From positions 1 to 64,000 of the forward strand of contig JADWOT020000739.1 of the NCBI GenBank assembly GCA_036345935.2: a stretch of 64,000 nucleotides of DNA, written 5' to 3'. Source of the stretch: Taenia hydatigena (Eukaryota; Platyhelminthes; Cestoda; Cyclophyllidea; Taeniidae). The notes under the pieces were generated by a model that made no database searches, was not told where the DNA came from, and worked only from the letters and a program-made list of their open reading frames with translations. Numbering within the stretch: position 1 is the first letter of the stretch; each line of letters starts with the position of its first letter. Both the position numbers and the translations under genes were made by a program. Positions 24,101 through 37,282 of the stretch are shown here, one piece after another.

Positions 24101-27100
24101 TCACTCTGCTTCCGATTACGTGAGCTGTTTTGGCTCTGTAGAGCCAAAATACAGTAATCTTTGCTAGAGTAATGCTCTATCTTCTTAACTTTGTTAACTG
24201 CTTTTGTATTTATCCAACAACCTCGCCTTAGAATGTTTTGGAGTAGAAATATTAGAAATATGAGCCACATTCGTTCAAATAATTAATTTGCCTTTCCAGA
24301 TGATGGATGATCTGCAGATGTTTCAGCAGCACACATGAACAACTGGGCGCTGCTACGGTTGTCACAGCTGGCTTAATTCGCACATTGCACTGATAGCTCT
24401 CCGGATAGCCACAATTGTCGGGATAATTTACAACAAGTCCACCACATAATTCTAAGCATTCACGTTCCCTTCCTGTTTCCCAACATCCTGCGATTCACTT
24501 TTAAACCAAAGCGCTATAGATATCGGCCAATGTGCATATAAATCCAGGGCTAACCTTGTAAGACCAAAGTGTATTTAATGCAAATCACCTCGTTAAGAAT
24601 ACTTGAAACCAGGGTCATAAATGTACAGCCCTGCGCATTGCATATGCATGTTGCACATGCACTAGTGCGACGTTCGACAATTGGTGCTATGCAGTAGAAC
24701 TGGTCATCGCCTCATCCCACAAAAGCGTTTATGCAGACTACTGGGATTTTATCAGGACGTAGTTATTTATTTACTAGCCTAAAACGCTATACAAATTCAA
24801 AGTTATTCATTAAATACAGCATTAAAAAGCCTAGCTGTTGTGACATCAGTCATTGCTATTGCCTCTTGGTCTTTTGCTCGCCACTTACACATTCACCGGT
24901 GGTGTTATCGTCTCAATTATTGGCATACTGTCTTTGCTTACCAGAGTAAAACAGTAGTTTAGTTACAGTTACCTAATTGTCAAAGAGTGAATGTTCTTTC
25001 TTGCATGTCTTTGCGATTGACACGGCTGTTCAGATTGATTGCTAACTTCCAGTTTGGTAAAGCCATTGAAAAGGCGCTCACGTATGCGTAGGTTGGGTTA
25101 GATGAATCTCGTGCCTAGCATGTCGCTTCACTATAGCAAAGGTTAGGTATTAAGTAGTTGAATGCAAAGGAATTCCTTGGCTTTCGTTCATGCGTTAGAA
25201 GACTTAGCTTGTACATGTTCAAAGGAGATATTCCATAGTGTATCTGGTAAGCAATTTGCACCAAGTAGAACGATGACAAGCGATCTTTTCTTCAATAACC
25301 TAATCCTTTATTAAACACTTCCCTTTCTGTGGGTCTCAGCATCCATCGTATAATTACATGCTAATTTTATTTAAAGCACTCTGGTGACACAAATTTTCCT
25401 AATTTATTGTGATTTATTTTAAACCATCATTCAAATCACTTGATAGTTGATGCGATCGTCTTTTTAGCGTTGGCTTTGAATGCGCAGTTCGCAAAAATAG
25501 CATTAAATGATTTTCGCAGATGGCTTAAACTTTTGTTAGATGAACATATGCAAAGCTAAGGCTAGTTTTGAATCAAATGCTACAACTTAAAGATTTAATG
25601 CCAGTGCCTCATTAGTTAGGATGCAAAATTTGCGAAAATTGAATCAAGGAATTATGTAGCCTTACGCGACATCATTAACGTTTTATTTACCAATCCGATG
25701 GTGGTTGCGCTGATGTCGACCCATATTGGTCAATGGTGTTGCCATATATGAGCCAGTGATTACCTTAGGTGGCAGCAGGAATGCTGCTGCATTACAAAGT
25801 ATTGAGGCTTGGCGATTACAAATCCTTACGCGATTGAGCCTAAATTAGTGTGTTTGAGTCTTCTACACAATTACTAATTTGAGTGTGTAAATAGACCTAA
25901 TACAGTAAAGCATGCCTAAATCGATGCGCTTTCCGCCGAAGAAACGAAAACGCTAATTAGAGTAAACAAAAAGTTTAAGGACCCTATAGATGAGTAGAAA
26001 TGTCACATTATAGAGCAACTGGCAAACTGAGTGGTTGAATTGGAGCAGAATTGGTCAGGCAAATGATTGGAGATTGATCGAGCAAACACAAGTAAATGGT
26101 GGATGAGTATGCAGGTGGGTGAATGGCACGACCTATAATTGACTCATGTTTTCACTGCCAATGTGCCTAATGGAAGCACGGCAGATAACTAATGTAAAAC
26201 ACACCTGTTTAGCGTTTCAGTCGAAGGTTTTGTCAAAATGGGCTATCAAAACGAGAAATAGAATTAATAATACTTTACCATTCATATGGAACTAAAACAG
26301 ATTTAATGGCTGTGCGTGTGAACAAGACTGAATTAGCCCCTACATTAGCATTGCGATGAAATCCGAAATGAACCCATTATGCTAACTCTATCTAAAAATC
26401 ATGGGCCAATTAAAATGCCGCATTCAAGAGCTCACTTTACACCACAAACACTATCGATGCAATAAATTTTGCGCATCAGACAATAAGTGACTGCAACCAT
26501 ATTGTGTGCTCCATCAATGGTACAAGATGTTGGCCGAGCGTTGGGAAATCAAAGTCATGCTATCTAATCATACACTACCAGTTCGTGCAACTAGTACACG
26601 AGGTCTCAGTGTTGTTTACAAGGTGGACCAACTCGTAGACATCAATCTCTCAGCTTCAGTGAGAATCGTGACTGTTGCACTTTTTTCCTCCAAAAGTCTC
26701 TTTTGGCAGAGAAAGTGCCGGATCTTGGAGGATGGAGAGCCAAGGCTTTGTTCCACCACCACAATGTGTAGCTGATAATTCCCTTCGGCAATCACTTGCA
26801 AGCTTGCCAACATCTAATTTCCACAAACTTTATTTTGAGTGTCCTTTGTCGCCATCATTTTTGCACCAGTGTTCAGCTTATTACAAATTGCTCTGATTTG
26901 TGGGCTTTGTCTTGCATAGGTGACAATAAAACAGTCGATAAGTGTCCGTTTGATTGTTTTAATGACGAGTGGCTTCAAAACATTCTTATAAAAGCAGGAG
27001 GTGGTTTTGGAAGGTGACAAAATACGCAATCCCTCAAAACGACATTGCGCGCCCTATAGGTGAGGCTCTTTAGTGGATCGACATTTGTTGGGTCTCAGTA

Positions 27101-29500
27101 TTAGTGACTAAATTAAAAGTAGTCTGCTACAGTCCCAATATATCTCTCATTATATTGACCTTCGGCTTCGACGGCGATTATGCTTGTTGAACGCGCAAAG
27201 CAGTAACAGGGAGTTTTGTTTGAAACCGACACCAACAGGCAGTAATTTGTTTTACATGACATCGATTAAAGTCGCATGAAGGCTGCTTCAGTAACATTAT
27301 TCCTTTAGCAGTAAAAAGACACTAGCGCCGATGCCAATTTCGCTGCGGCATGTCACTCCGCGCAGAGGATTACGGGTTTAATGCTAGTGAACAGCATTAT
27401 CGGACAGGACGGTAAGGATTGAACCGATGTGCTGTGGTCACGCTGAGATCAATCGAAATCTCTGCCCTCAACACGACTCAATTAAAATTTGTCTCAGTAT
27501 GGGCTAGTTCCCTTCGGTAATGATGGGCTGCAAGGACCAATGTTTATTGCTCCCTATTTACTTGTATTTAATCCTCTCTGTTCCTTTTGTCAATATGCTT
27601 TCACCACATTTTATTAATTCGATCATAATTACACTAATAATGGCATACTGACGTAAAAATTGGGACTCAACACAGCTCAAATTGTAGAACCCTTAATCTT
27701 TTGACAAATTTGGCATTAAAATATGCCAATCCCTTGATGCGCTTCATCTGTCAAATTGCTACGTGACTATTTGCTGCTGGCCCCTATCAGCATATTAATA
27801 AAACCGACTCGACAAACGTCAACTCACATTAAATTCTTCCCTTATGTGTCCCTAAAACCATTCAATATCACAAAGCACAACAAATCTCTTGCTAACGAAT
27901 GTCACTTTTGCTACCGCGGGAGCAAGTGGCATTTTCCTTGGCATTCCGTGCCTTACAAAGATAGTTGCGCATCTGATTTGAAAATTCTTTCCAACCTAAG
28001 CTGCTACGAGACCAAGTCTAACGCTTACATGTAAAGAGACTTTGAGGCGTATCAGCCTCTTTAGCCGCTACTGCTTAAAAATGGCTGCTTTTAATTTCTG
28101 TGACACAAATTGCACTTGCAATTTTGTCCAATAGCTTTGACGGTCTTTTATTTAGTCTAAAGCAGGCAAAATCTTTCCCGAACACTAACCACTCTGATGA
28201 GTTGTGACCTTATGTGCTAAAAATGCTGAAGGGATGTAAGGTTAAAGTGGTCTAAAGAATCAATTGCTTCTATGGGGTAAGGATTAAGCTCACTGCGCAT
28301 TATCTTACCGTTTATAATGGAAGACAAGGATGGGATCGACATCTGACCCTCTTCTGACTTAGTTCAGAGATTATGCGGGTGTGCCACCACCGCCTGAATT
28401 CGTCCACTTCCATGCACGCGACAGTGCTTTCTGTTCTGTGTAAGTTTGATTGCAGGATAAACGTAAGGTCACACATTTTCAGCGCATTTGTTAACAAAAC
28501 ACTTCGAATGACGCATGTGCACCGAATATATTGGCAACGTTTACTTTTTTAGACCAGGCTGCCTGTATGCTTTGTGATTCCTACACCTCTGCAAGTCCCA
28601 AGCCGCTTCCAAACTTTGCTCTTGAAGTAAAACGTAGTAATATTTTTCTTTATTGTTGAGCGTTGCTTTGCTTGTACTTCATCAACTGTCTGTCCAATTT
28701 CTTTAGGTCGCCGTAACTTTCGCTCACTTCAAACTCTACTGAGATTACACCACACACGCCATTAATGCATCGCTTCAATCCCTTTACATTTGTTTATGCT
28801 CTAAATGTTAAGCCATGCTAATTGATTGAGGTAAAATTCGTTTTAAAGGCATTGCTATTACCATATACCTGCCAGTCGCAGCCAAAGCCCCTACATAAAG
28901 TATATACGTAGCGCATAGGTCGCGGCCCCGTCTATTCATTAAAACCAGCTTTTTTCTTAGTATATAGTTATAAAATATATGTTATCAATTAGGCTAGTCT
29001 GCCCTTGTTCTATTTTTCCATTTTTCAAAACTTTTACCAAGACGTTTTAATGGGTGGATATCGCGTGTGGTCGTCACATATAAAGTGACAGTTACTGTTT
29101 TCTCCCCAACTACCCCGGATGTCGACTTTGGTGGCCGTACGCACTTTTTTCACCTGACGCACATACATTTTGCCAGCCGAGGCACTGAACTTGTAAGGCA
29201 TTTTAATGCCAGCACAGTACTCAGGGCCGACCTTTGACGCTTCGCCATATTCCGCAGATTTTTATTAAGAGGCGGTTCCACATTCTAAAAATGCAGGCTC
29301 CATGATACGCTATCCTTACCACCAAGATCTACTTTGCCTGCCATCAAGATACTGCCGAATTGACTGCAATGAGAGGACGTATTTTAAGCCACATCTGACC
29401 GCTCCTGATTTTCACCGAAATTTTTATAACTATGAGGACTAAAATGTCGCTCACAAACTGCAGCTAAGTCAATCATCCTAGCAGCAGCGAAGGTATTTAT
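21140..29500. other. Long stretch without a recognised gene
   Basis: The longest open frame in the window, 176 codons on the minus strand at 23093-23623, lies here in a purine-rich (plus strand) stretch. It has no recognisable motif or exon context and is treated as chance. Everything else is AT-rich sequence with short frames. Confidence 0.4.
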
Positions 29501-29515
29501 TGCTGCTTTAAACTT

Positions 29516-29766
29516 CCGGAAGGGCACTGTGATTGTGACAGGTGATTGGGAACCATTCGGCGTGGCGACCAAACAGATATATGGGCTCACTGATCTTCCC
29601 TTAATGCCTCGCAAGTAGTCAGCAAGACTGAAGCAGGACATGGAACCAGCCTCGAAGAAGTTCCATCTGGAGTAGCGGTGGGTGGTACATTTGCCAGAGT
29701 AGAATCGCGAAAATTTCGATCCAGTCTTCTGCCATCTGCAAAACGGAACCTACACTCGGACCTACC
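29516..29766 (-). pseudogene. UBX-domain-like segment, split by a frame break
   Basis: UBX domains are ubiquitin-like folds that link proteins to the p97/VCP ATPase. On the minus strand 29766-29689 reads GRSECRFRFADGRRLDRNF then RDSTLAN, the typical first half (hydrophobic strand, DG turn, RxF). After about 60 nt, 29629-29516 in another frame reads LADYLRGIKG then SPYICLVATPNG, resembling the second half. An acceptor (CCTGCTTCAG) precedes the second part, but no donor gives the right phase, so the halves cannot be joined cleanly. The conserved FPR turn reads TPN. Probably a decayed gene or a mis-modelled exon pair. Confidence 0.4.
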
Positions 29767-29959
29767 GACCGTATTTCTGGCAGCGTACAATGTGTGACAT
29801 ACACATTTTGACAGTCCAAGGGGCAAGTTTCCATTTATTTGCTATCAATATCTCAAATTTAGTAGAAGAGTTTGGCAATTGTTCCGCAATTTGATTACTG
29901 TTTTAAGTTTATTATCGTCAACCTTTATCTTCTTATTTTGTGGTTTATTTTTTATGCAG

Positions 29960-30102
29960 GAGACTATTTTCTGCACCCACAGTCACCGTTCTTAGCCTTG
30001 ATACCGAAAGGTTGGGTTATTCACAGAATCGAGTTCACCCATTGGATAACCCGACTGACCCTCAGCTATCCACATCCATTAAGTCAATACAGATAAACGA
30101 GT
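29960..30102 (+). CDS. Unknown gene, third-last exon
   Basis: The acceptor is TTTTTTATGCAG just before 29960. The open frame starts in phase 2 and reads RLFSAPTVTVLSLDTERLGY, then SQNRVHPLDNPTDPQLST, then SIKSIQINE. A GTTGAA site at 30103 ends it in phase 1, matching the next exon. A stronger GTAAGT donor at 30120 would include an in-frame TGA at 30105-30107. The peptide is polar and rich in Ser, Thr and Pro, as in a disordered region. Upstream exons were not found. No family recognised. Confidence 0.45.
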
Positions 30103-30186
30103 GTTGAAAGCTTGCCTTTGTAAGTAGATGCCCGAATCTCCGTCTTAAAAATATGATCCTAATAGATGCCCTTTCGTTTCTTTCAG

Positions 30187-30348
30187 CTTCTCAAGTCGAT
30201 ATCCCAAGCAGTCCATGAAAAAGGTTCGAATTTAATGGTTTCGGTGTGGAGTATAAGTCGGCTAAGGCTATTAGTGATGCCAGCACTGTTATCAAGAAGA
30301 ATCAGACGGTTGATTTTAACGCTAGTGCACGTTCTGCCCCACGTCTAG
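30187..30348 (+). CDS. Unknown gene, penultimate exon with in-frame TGA
   Basis: The acceptor is CTTTCAG at 30180-30186 and the donor is TCTAG|GTAAGA. In the frame that agrees with both neighbours it reads SQVDIPSSP, a TGA at 30216-30218, then KRFEFNGFGVEYKSAKAI and SDASTVIKKNQTVDFNASAR, then SAPRL. Apart from the TGA it is open and joins in phase to both sides. The TGA may be a point mutation (from CGA), a sequencing error, or a sign that the exon really begins after it. Rich in Lys and Ser; function unknown. Confidence 0.45.
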   Translation, partial: LLKSISQAVHEKGSNLMVSVWSISRLRLLVMPALLSRRIRRLILTLVHVLPHV

Positions 30349-30441
30349 GTAAGAAACCGGACCTTAGCCTAAATTCGTTATTGCAAATTGCACTATAAAT
30401 TCAGCTAGGTCTTTGCTTTGATATTTGCTTGCAGCATGCAG

Positions 30442-30485
30442 GTCTCTCCTCCACGCTACCTCGCGATGCGTCAATTGGCGCCTGA
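30442..30485 (+). CDS. Unknown gene, last exon
   Basis: It follows an acceptor ending GCATGCAG. With the single nucleotide carried over from the previous exon it reads GLSSTLPRDASIGA and stops at TGA 30483-30485, giving a smooth continuation SAPRLGLSSTLPRDASIGA. Using the AG seven bases upstream gives a longer but less coherent tail. An AATAAA at 30691-30696 follows at a suitable distance. Confidence 0.45.
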
Positions 30486-30690
30486 AGGGGAATTTGCACA
30501 TCCATCAAGTGCAAAATGATAACAAAAGGATTCTCAGCAAACCTTGAGTATGTAGTTCATAGCCATAACTGTCTATCGCAACAAACACGTTTCTGACGCA
30601 ACGGTCAATGGCTCTATGTGTGTGTATGGAAATGAATGTGCAGATTTTTGTGTTTTTCGATAAATCGCAGACATGTCTTATTCATTTCTG

Positions 30691-30696
30691 AATAAA
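30691..30696 (+). terminator. Candidate polyadenylation signal
   Basis: AATAAA about 206 nt past the stop codon of the gene ending at 30485, on the same strand. Confidence 0.4.
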
Positions 30697-30699
30697 CTA

Positions 30700-33040
30700 A
30701 TCTTAATTATTTTTGTTTAATGCATGATTAGATAGGCAGATGAGCGGATATATGGGCAGAAAAGCATGAGGAGTGGTAGGAGAAAGAAGCTAGGAATGCT
30801 GTGCTGCTTAAGGGAGCTATGCAGTTCCATCAAGTAAAAATGCTATCGAACACACCCCAAGCCAGCCACTGGTGAACGCAATCGCAGCTGAAATTTGACT
30901 TAGCAAAAGTGATGGATCGCGATTTCTTTCACGTGCTCTTGATATCATGCCCATTAAAATCAAAGCTCAGTAGCCGATGCTGCATTTGGAACTGCTGCTT
31001 CACACCACTAGGTGAAGCCCAGAATTCAAGATGAGTGTATGATTAAATAAGATCGGACTTGCAAAGCTTAGGCAATGTCTGTCAGTGATGCTGCAAAGTG
31101 AAATTCCTTAGGTCAAAAGAATTTGCTCTAGGTTGACAATCTTTACTAAAAAATCATTGCAGCTTTTAAAGTTCCCTTTCTTGCGGTATCCTAATGGGCA
31201 CCAGTAGACAGCCCTTCGACACCAAATAAAATGGCTTTGTATTTTATTAAGACCAGCGCTTTTAAAAGGCACCTTCATGCCAATAAAATAAAAGTGACTT
31301 ACAGGAGATTGAAACGGTATTTGGCTAAAACTGCAACGAGCATCACCCACATTAAGTAACTTGCCTCGTGAGTGGAACACTTAAAAATCAGACGTCTTTA
31401 ACCAATGTGGCAGGTGACCGCGCAGAACATGGGCAGGCACGGGGTAGGCTGTGCTGGAGATATGGCTATTAGAAAGGAAGGTGTCATTCACCAAGTTCTA
31501 GCCACGTACCTTAAACACCTAAGCAGGCAAGCGTTTAATGTAAAAAACGTCGCTTGCATAATTGGCGTAGCGACAATTGTAATACTTAAAAGGTAGCTGC
31601 CCATTTATGGCAAGAAGTGAAAACGTTCATGCACTCTACTGTGTTCTTTATCAGTGGTGTGCTACATTGCACCACGACCATCCAAATAGCTAAGCGTAAG
31701 TACGTGGCAACTGCCCATGTAGCATGGGACTACCAGTTCAATTCTTCGCTTTGTTGAATTACTTTAGCCAAACACTAGAGTAGAGCACTAAACAAGTGCA
31801 GTTCATATTATTCCATAGACCCAATTCAAGTGAGTATACTAGCAGCGAAATTGTAAGGCGATTTTTGGGTAGTTCGTTCGTCCACCTATGCACCCATTCA
31901 CCAATTACCAATTAATTAAGCAAGTGGCCTTTATGTGAACTCCCTCAATCGCCAATAATTTTGTTTTTCATTCCTACTCTGATGCAACTACTGGGTTTAC
32001 CGACCTCCTCACAGCTCTTTGAGCGACCGTCACTTATACACAAGCATGAGGTTTTAACACATCTCATCCCACTCCAATTTGAATTTTTAGTTCTCCGATG
32101 TATGGCATATCTATCTAAACATATTCTACCTTATTAGGTCTATTTGCGCATTCTAAGTGACAATTTTGAATAAGGCTCAAGCACATAATTTGGGCTCTGC
32201 CTCGTATAGACTTATAGTTGCTAGACTTCACCACTTTGTTGTGCAGCAGTAATCTTGATGCCACCTACAGGAACCAGGTTGACATCGACACATCCGCTAT
32301 TAGTTCAGTAACAAAATCGTTGATGAAGTCATTCAGTAGCATGACTTTAGGATCCGTTTTATCAAATTTTCATCCTGTCTATGAGAGTAGTGAAACCCAC
32401 ACATGTTTCAAATCACGCTTAATGCAGTACATACAAAATAACACCTCCAAGAATCCATATGTTATCGTGGTAACACAGTCGAATACGCGAGCATTGTAGT
32501 TAAAACCAGATAAATAAAAAGGTTAGTGAGACGTGACCATAACAATGACCCAGTGGTCTGCGTGGGCCCTCCCTCATTGGAGGTTTCAAAGTGGGCACAT
32601 CAAAGCTGAGAAATATCAAATCATGAGAATGTGTTTCAAATAAAAATAGAACCTAATTTAATAATGCTATGCTCAAACTCATCAAATTAAAGCAATTTAA
32701 TAAAGGATGAGGTCATTGGAAAGAAAGGCCTTACCACCACCATACGTGTTAGCTGGGTATGTTACTGGATTTCTCTCCTGAAAATATTTAGGCTTGTTCT
32801 TATCATTCTTTCATCTGATTACTTAATGCTAAGCATTTACATCAGTAAAGCTACAAAATAAGTACGCCAGTTATTGACCTAACTATTACATTTCCAAACG
32901 ACAATGCGATCATCTTGTCAAACAGAAATAAGCAAAATTAAACATTTCTTGTAACCATCCTCACAGCTGCAATGGTCACAAAAGGGACAGGTTGCCCTCG
33001 GGCAATAAGCGGCTGTCACCAAAGCACTTTTATGGTCTTG
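30700..33040. other. Stretch without a firm gene
   Basis: One open frame at 32218-32499 (+; 93 codons, including NQVDIDTSAISSVTKSLMK) has coding-like composition but no motif, clear start or splice sites. Otherwise nothing is recognised. Confidence 0.35.
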
Positions 33041-33044
33041 TAAG

Positions 33045-33736
33045 CTAAAAGAGTATGCCGATGATTAATCTGGAGCCATTACAATCTTCCTTTAACTCCT
33101 CAAGGGTGTCCACGCGGAGTACATCTTTCACATCATTGAAGAATCGAGTTTCATTGGACAAATGCGAATTGACGGTTTTTGCCTTCAGTGACTCCAAGTC
33201 GATTAAGAGTTTTGCGAGATAGGGCACCAAATCACACAAAGCGGTCAGGTCCTTTGCACCCATCAACTTTAATACATAATCAAGGCAGGGTATTTTCGAC
33301 CCCATCGTTTAAGACTTCTTCTCCAAGGTTACAGACACATCGTTTGCGACTGTTGATAATGCCATTATCCCAACTTCCTTTTTCTTCTCAGGCACTAGTG
33401 TTGGTAATTTCTGGAGTGAATGCAGTTGGCAGTGGAGGCATGTAATTCGCTGGAGGGGACAATGTCTCTACAAGAGCTTGCGGCGCCTTAAGATCCATGG
33501 CTATTAGGCATATACAGGTGCTGGGCAGTTTGCCAAACACGACTTCGAATGTGTTGGGATTCTCCTTTGACAAAATTTTACAAAATTCAGGAACATGTAC
33601 ATTGACGTAGAGAATAGTTCAATCTTTAATATCGAACCTGCATTTAACAAGCATTGGCACTGTTGGCTTAATTACCAGCTCAACGTTTGGATCAACGGCT
33701 TTTGCCGAATTTGACTTCGTAGTAAAATGCTTTAAA
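33045..33736 (-). pseudogene. Coding relic, protein unidentified
   Basis: About 230 codons of protein-like sequence run from 33736 down to 33045 with three breaks. The first part includes AVDPNVELVIKPTVPMLVKC, a TGA near 33621, then VNVHVPEFCKILSKENPN and LKAPQALVETLSPPANYMPP. After a one-base frame change near 33390 it reads EKKKEVGIMALSTVAND, a TAA near 33309, then GSKIPCLDYVLKLMGAKDL, LCDLVPYLAKLLIDLESLK and DVLRVDTLEELKED. No introns separate the parts, so it resembles a processed (reverse-transcribed) copy of an mRNA. I do not recognise the parent protein. It could also be an old gene that decayed in place. Confidence 0.5.
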
Positions 33737-33739
33737 ATC

Positions 33740-36700
33740 GTATCTTAGACATCATGGTAGCTTGCTTATGCCTAGACATATAAGATATCATGGGTTGACT
33801 AATTTATGCGCTGATGCAAACTATATGCTATCAATGTCAGGCGCAGTTGCGATGATCGATTGGAGAAGTAGTGGACCCAGTCCTATGAGGATACACTTAA
33901 TTTGTGGCAAAGCGACAGTCACTAATCATTACGTATATGGGCCCATATTAGAGGCAAAACTATCAATCCCTAACACTGGTATCATAGATATTAAAGGTTA
34001 GTTCAATTTTAAGATGCCAAGAAGCATTGATTAAAGAACAACCAGAGGGATATTCTGTACTGAAGGTTGCGATTGCATTAGACGATCGTAGCTTGGCATA
34101 CCATATATCAACATGAGGTCATAGCCATAGTCAGGGATGCGATCAATGCAGGTTGATGCAGGTTGTCATAATTGCCAACGGGGTGGCATAAGCCATCGTG
34201 GCAGATAACTTGGCAATTTTAACCAACGATGCAACCATAACCCTAGAATGGTTTATTGAAACATTCGCTAGCTTGACACTGCGCAGGGTCATAAAAGCCC
34301 CTGCACTTTTCGTCCTTACATCTATTTTAGCGGCCGCAGTTTGCACCAAAATAAAATGGAATAAATCGCTATTATTAACTGTGACAGCTTTCAATGAGTT
34401 AGGTGCACACAGACGTTCTTGATTTCCAAAGCAAATACATAAAATTTTATCGAAAACAAGACTAGCACAACAATAAAAAGATGGAAGCAAAAGGCAGGAG
34501 AGGTAAAGACTTTAAAGCGGATGACCCGGTGCCGTGTACGAAGAGTAAGTTAAGAGTAGGGGGCGTAAAGACGTAACACGAAGCAAATGGTGAATCCACA
34601 AACTTGCTTTACTAATGCTGCTATAGTTTTCAAAAGTGTTTTACGGACTAATGAGCAAGTGAAGTGGCTTATTGCGAAAATCGTGGTCTTTGTTTCGAAT
34701 GACTTCGTCCATCGGCGTTTGATAATTAAGAAAAACGCGTCATTGCTCATTGTACACGAATCTGTTTTTGTATTTTTCCTTAACCTCTTTGTCGGACATA
34801 TTGTGTCATCTGTGAGATGTTCTCTGCGCTGATTGCTATGTAGTGTGCATCTCTTTAGATATTTGGCGCAACTGCCTCTATAGATATGCAGTTTTTGCCA
34901 TAATAATTATGCTGTGGGTATTCTGCATCAATCAGCCAAACAAAATGGCATGCTCAAGGAAAATTGGGGTCCTTGTAACCTTTTTAATGACAAAATATGC
35001 ATTGCAGCCAAAATAAATTCTCTTATGGCTGCTGTGACCCAATTCGTGCATTATTTAATCTAAATACAATCAAAGCAGCGTCAATGAGTGTCTCATTTGC
35101 ATTTTACCATCGAAACACTCTTTGATGAGACTGCACAAGATATCTGTAGCACCATTGATTCAACTGCTCAAAGACAATAACCTAATAGGTGCGCAAGCGT
35201 ATCTTCACAGCCGTGCATTGACGAATGGCGTAAGGTATGGAGGGAGTTCACAACCGCTGCCATGCGCATTGGCACTTTCGCGGCATGGACAACGATGTCG
35301 GAATTCATGACTCCTATCTGGATATTGCAGTGGGAGCCTTTGAAAAGGGCCAGCAAAAGGATGGAGCCTTGCCTATTATAGTCTGTCCTTCCAGGTATGA
35401 TAAATGCTTAAACTATGTTCCTCAGGCAATTATAACTATGTCAGAATAACTGCTGGATACATCACATCAGCACTACATGTGCCAAGCATCTCGCTAAGAG
35501 AAATTGCCGCTTCCTAAATAAACACATCACGGACCTGCATTTCTTCCAATTCTTTTATGCGTAAAAGTCCTCATCGTTTTTCTTTCGTCTACGCTGTTCT
35601 ACAGATATTCTTTCCAGACCCTTAATAACATATCAGAATATAGGTCCATCCTACAGAATTACGTTCTTTTAGACAGAAATTTAAGTAAAAAGCTAGCTAA
35701 ATTGTTAATTCCCGTTTTCTCCTTCCTATTAAAAGAGATTTCCATTCTCAGATTTTTTCATTACTTTCAACTTTTGGCGCTAAAATGCGGATCGGAATGG
35801 TACACAAGCATGCAGTCTTTCATTTTTGTTCTTCCTAAGTGACACAGGTATGTTAAACTTTTCACTGTGGTTAGCTTTAAGCAAATACCTCACGTTTAGT
35901 CGGTTAACTTTATCTAAGCTAAAATAAGCTCACTGATTACACTTTGACCCTTACATAATAGGTCAGTCTTCTGAGAGAAAACGACCCACTCATACCCAAT
36001 GACCTAGAAACCTTTAGTCACTCCAAACAGAGAAAAGGCAACCTGTATGCACTTCACAAGTGCTGATTTTCTCCCGGAAGGGTAACTTTGCTCGGTATAA
36101 AAACGCAAAGCCACCACAAATATTTATTTCTCAATTAAGTGAACCAATAACCATTTGCTGATAAATACGTCCTTAGTATCGACAACTTGCTGAGAGGAGC
36201 GACACCAAAGAGCGCTCAGCTTTCGATATCCAAGTACCAAGTTGTACTATGTTCCATCGTATAAATCAGAATATTCAATGCAAAAACTAGTAAAGGGAAT
36301 GCGGCAAATTATTTTACAATAGTCATCCGCTAATAATGAGTCAGCCATGGGAATGGAGTCGTTGACTACGATCCTGCAACAGCATTGGGAAAACAAATGG
36401 AATACCTCAAGGAAGTAGGGATGATAAGGGCTGCTTAGCGACACAAGAATTCCATCGCCACCGGGATTTCGAAAAGGAAATTTGCAGTTATTAGCAAAGA
36501 ACGAGGCAATTGATTCTGGATACTGCAGTAATGAGCCTGATCAAAAAAATGAAACAAGACCAAAATCGCAGTGCAGTCAGGAATCCACAAACGCAAATCG
36601 CCAACGCATGTAATCAAAAATGAGATATCTTGCAGAAACAGTTGAAACAAATCGCAAGATCATCTGAACCTAACAACCCTAGACTAATATTATAAGCCTA

Positions 36701-37280
36701 AGTAACCGTTTTAAAAGAATCCTAAATAATTAGCAATGATTTTGGCAAAATTCATACGAATTAAAAGCTGACCCAAAGTATATGGCTTATTATTATGATC
36801 CAAATTATATAGCTACAGCAAAATTTAAGATTACGATAAAACATTTGCTTGAGTGAACTTCTCATTCACTACAGAATTCTCTAAAACTTTAAATAAATTT
36901 CCGGTACCTTTTGTAGATAGCATACTGCAAACATCATGCAAGAAAGATAACTAGATGACTGCTAATTTAAATGCTTCCTTAGCATTAAAATGCCAAAGAG
37001 GAAAAAGTGCTCTTCTTTATCAATTTCAAATGCAGAGTAGATCGGTTTTGGCCACCTTTGTCTTCGGGCGGATGCTCAACTGCCTGCTCCATAAATTCTT
37101 CCACGCCAATGGAGGTAAAATTATAATCAACCATCTTTCCTCATGCAAAACGACGCCATTCAAAACCTAATTTAGTGATTTCAAAAATTGCCCAGAAAAC
37201 TCCATTTTAGCTCATTAACATTAAAAACCGCTGCTGCATACTACACTCAAAACGTGCAAAGTTTAATTTCATTCGCAGCG
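33740..37280. other. Stretch without a recognised gene
   Basis: It contains a short direct repeat at 34146-34167 (ATGCAGGTTG twice) and open frames up to about 115 codons on both strands, with no motif or splice context. Confidence 0.4.
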
Positions 37281-37282
37281 AA

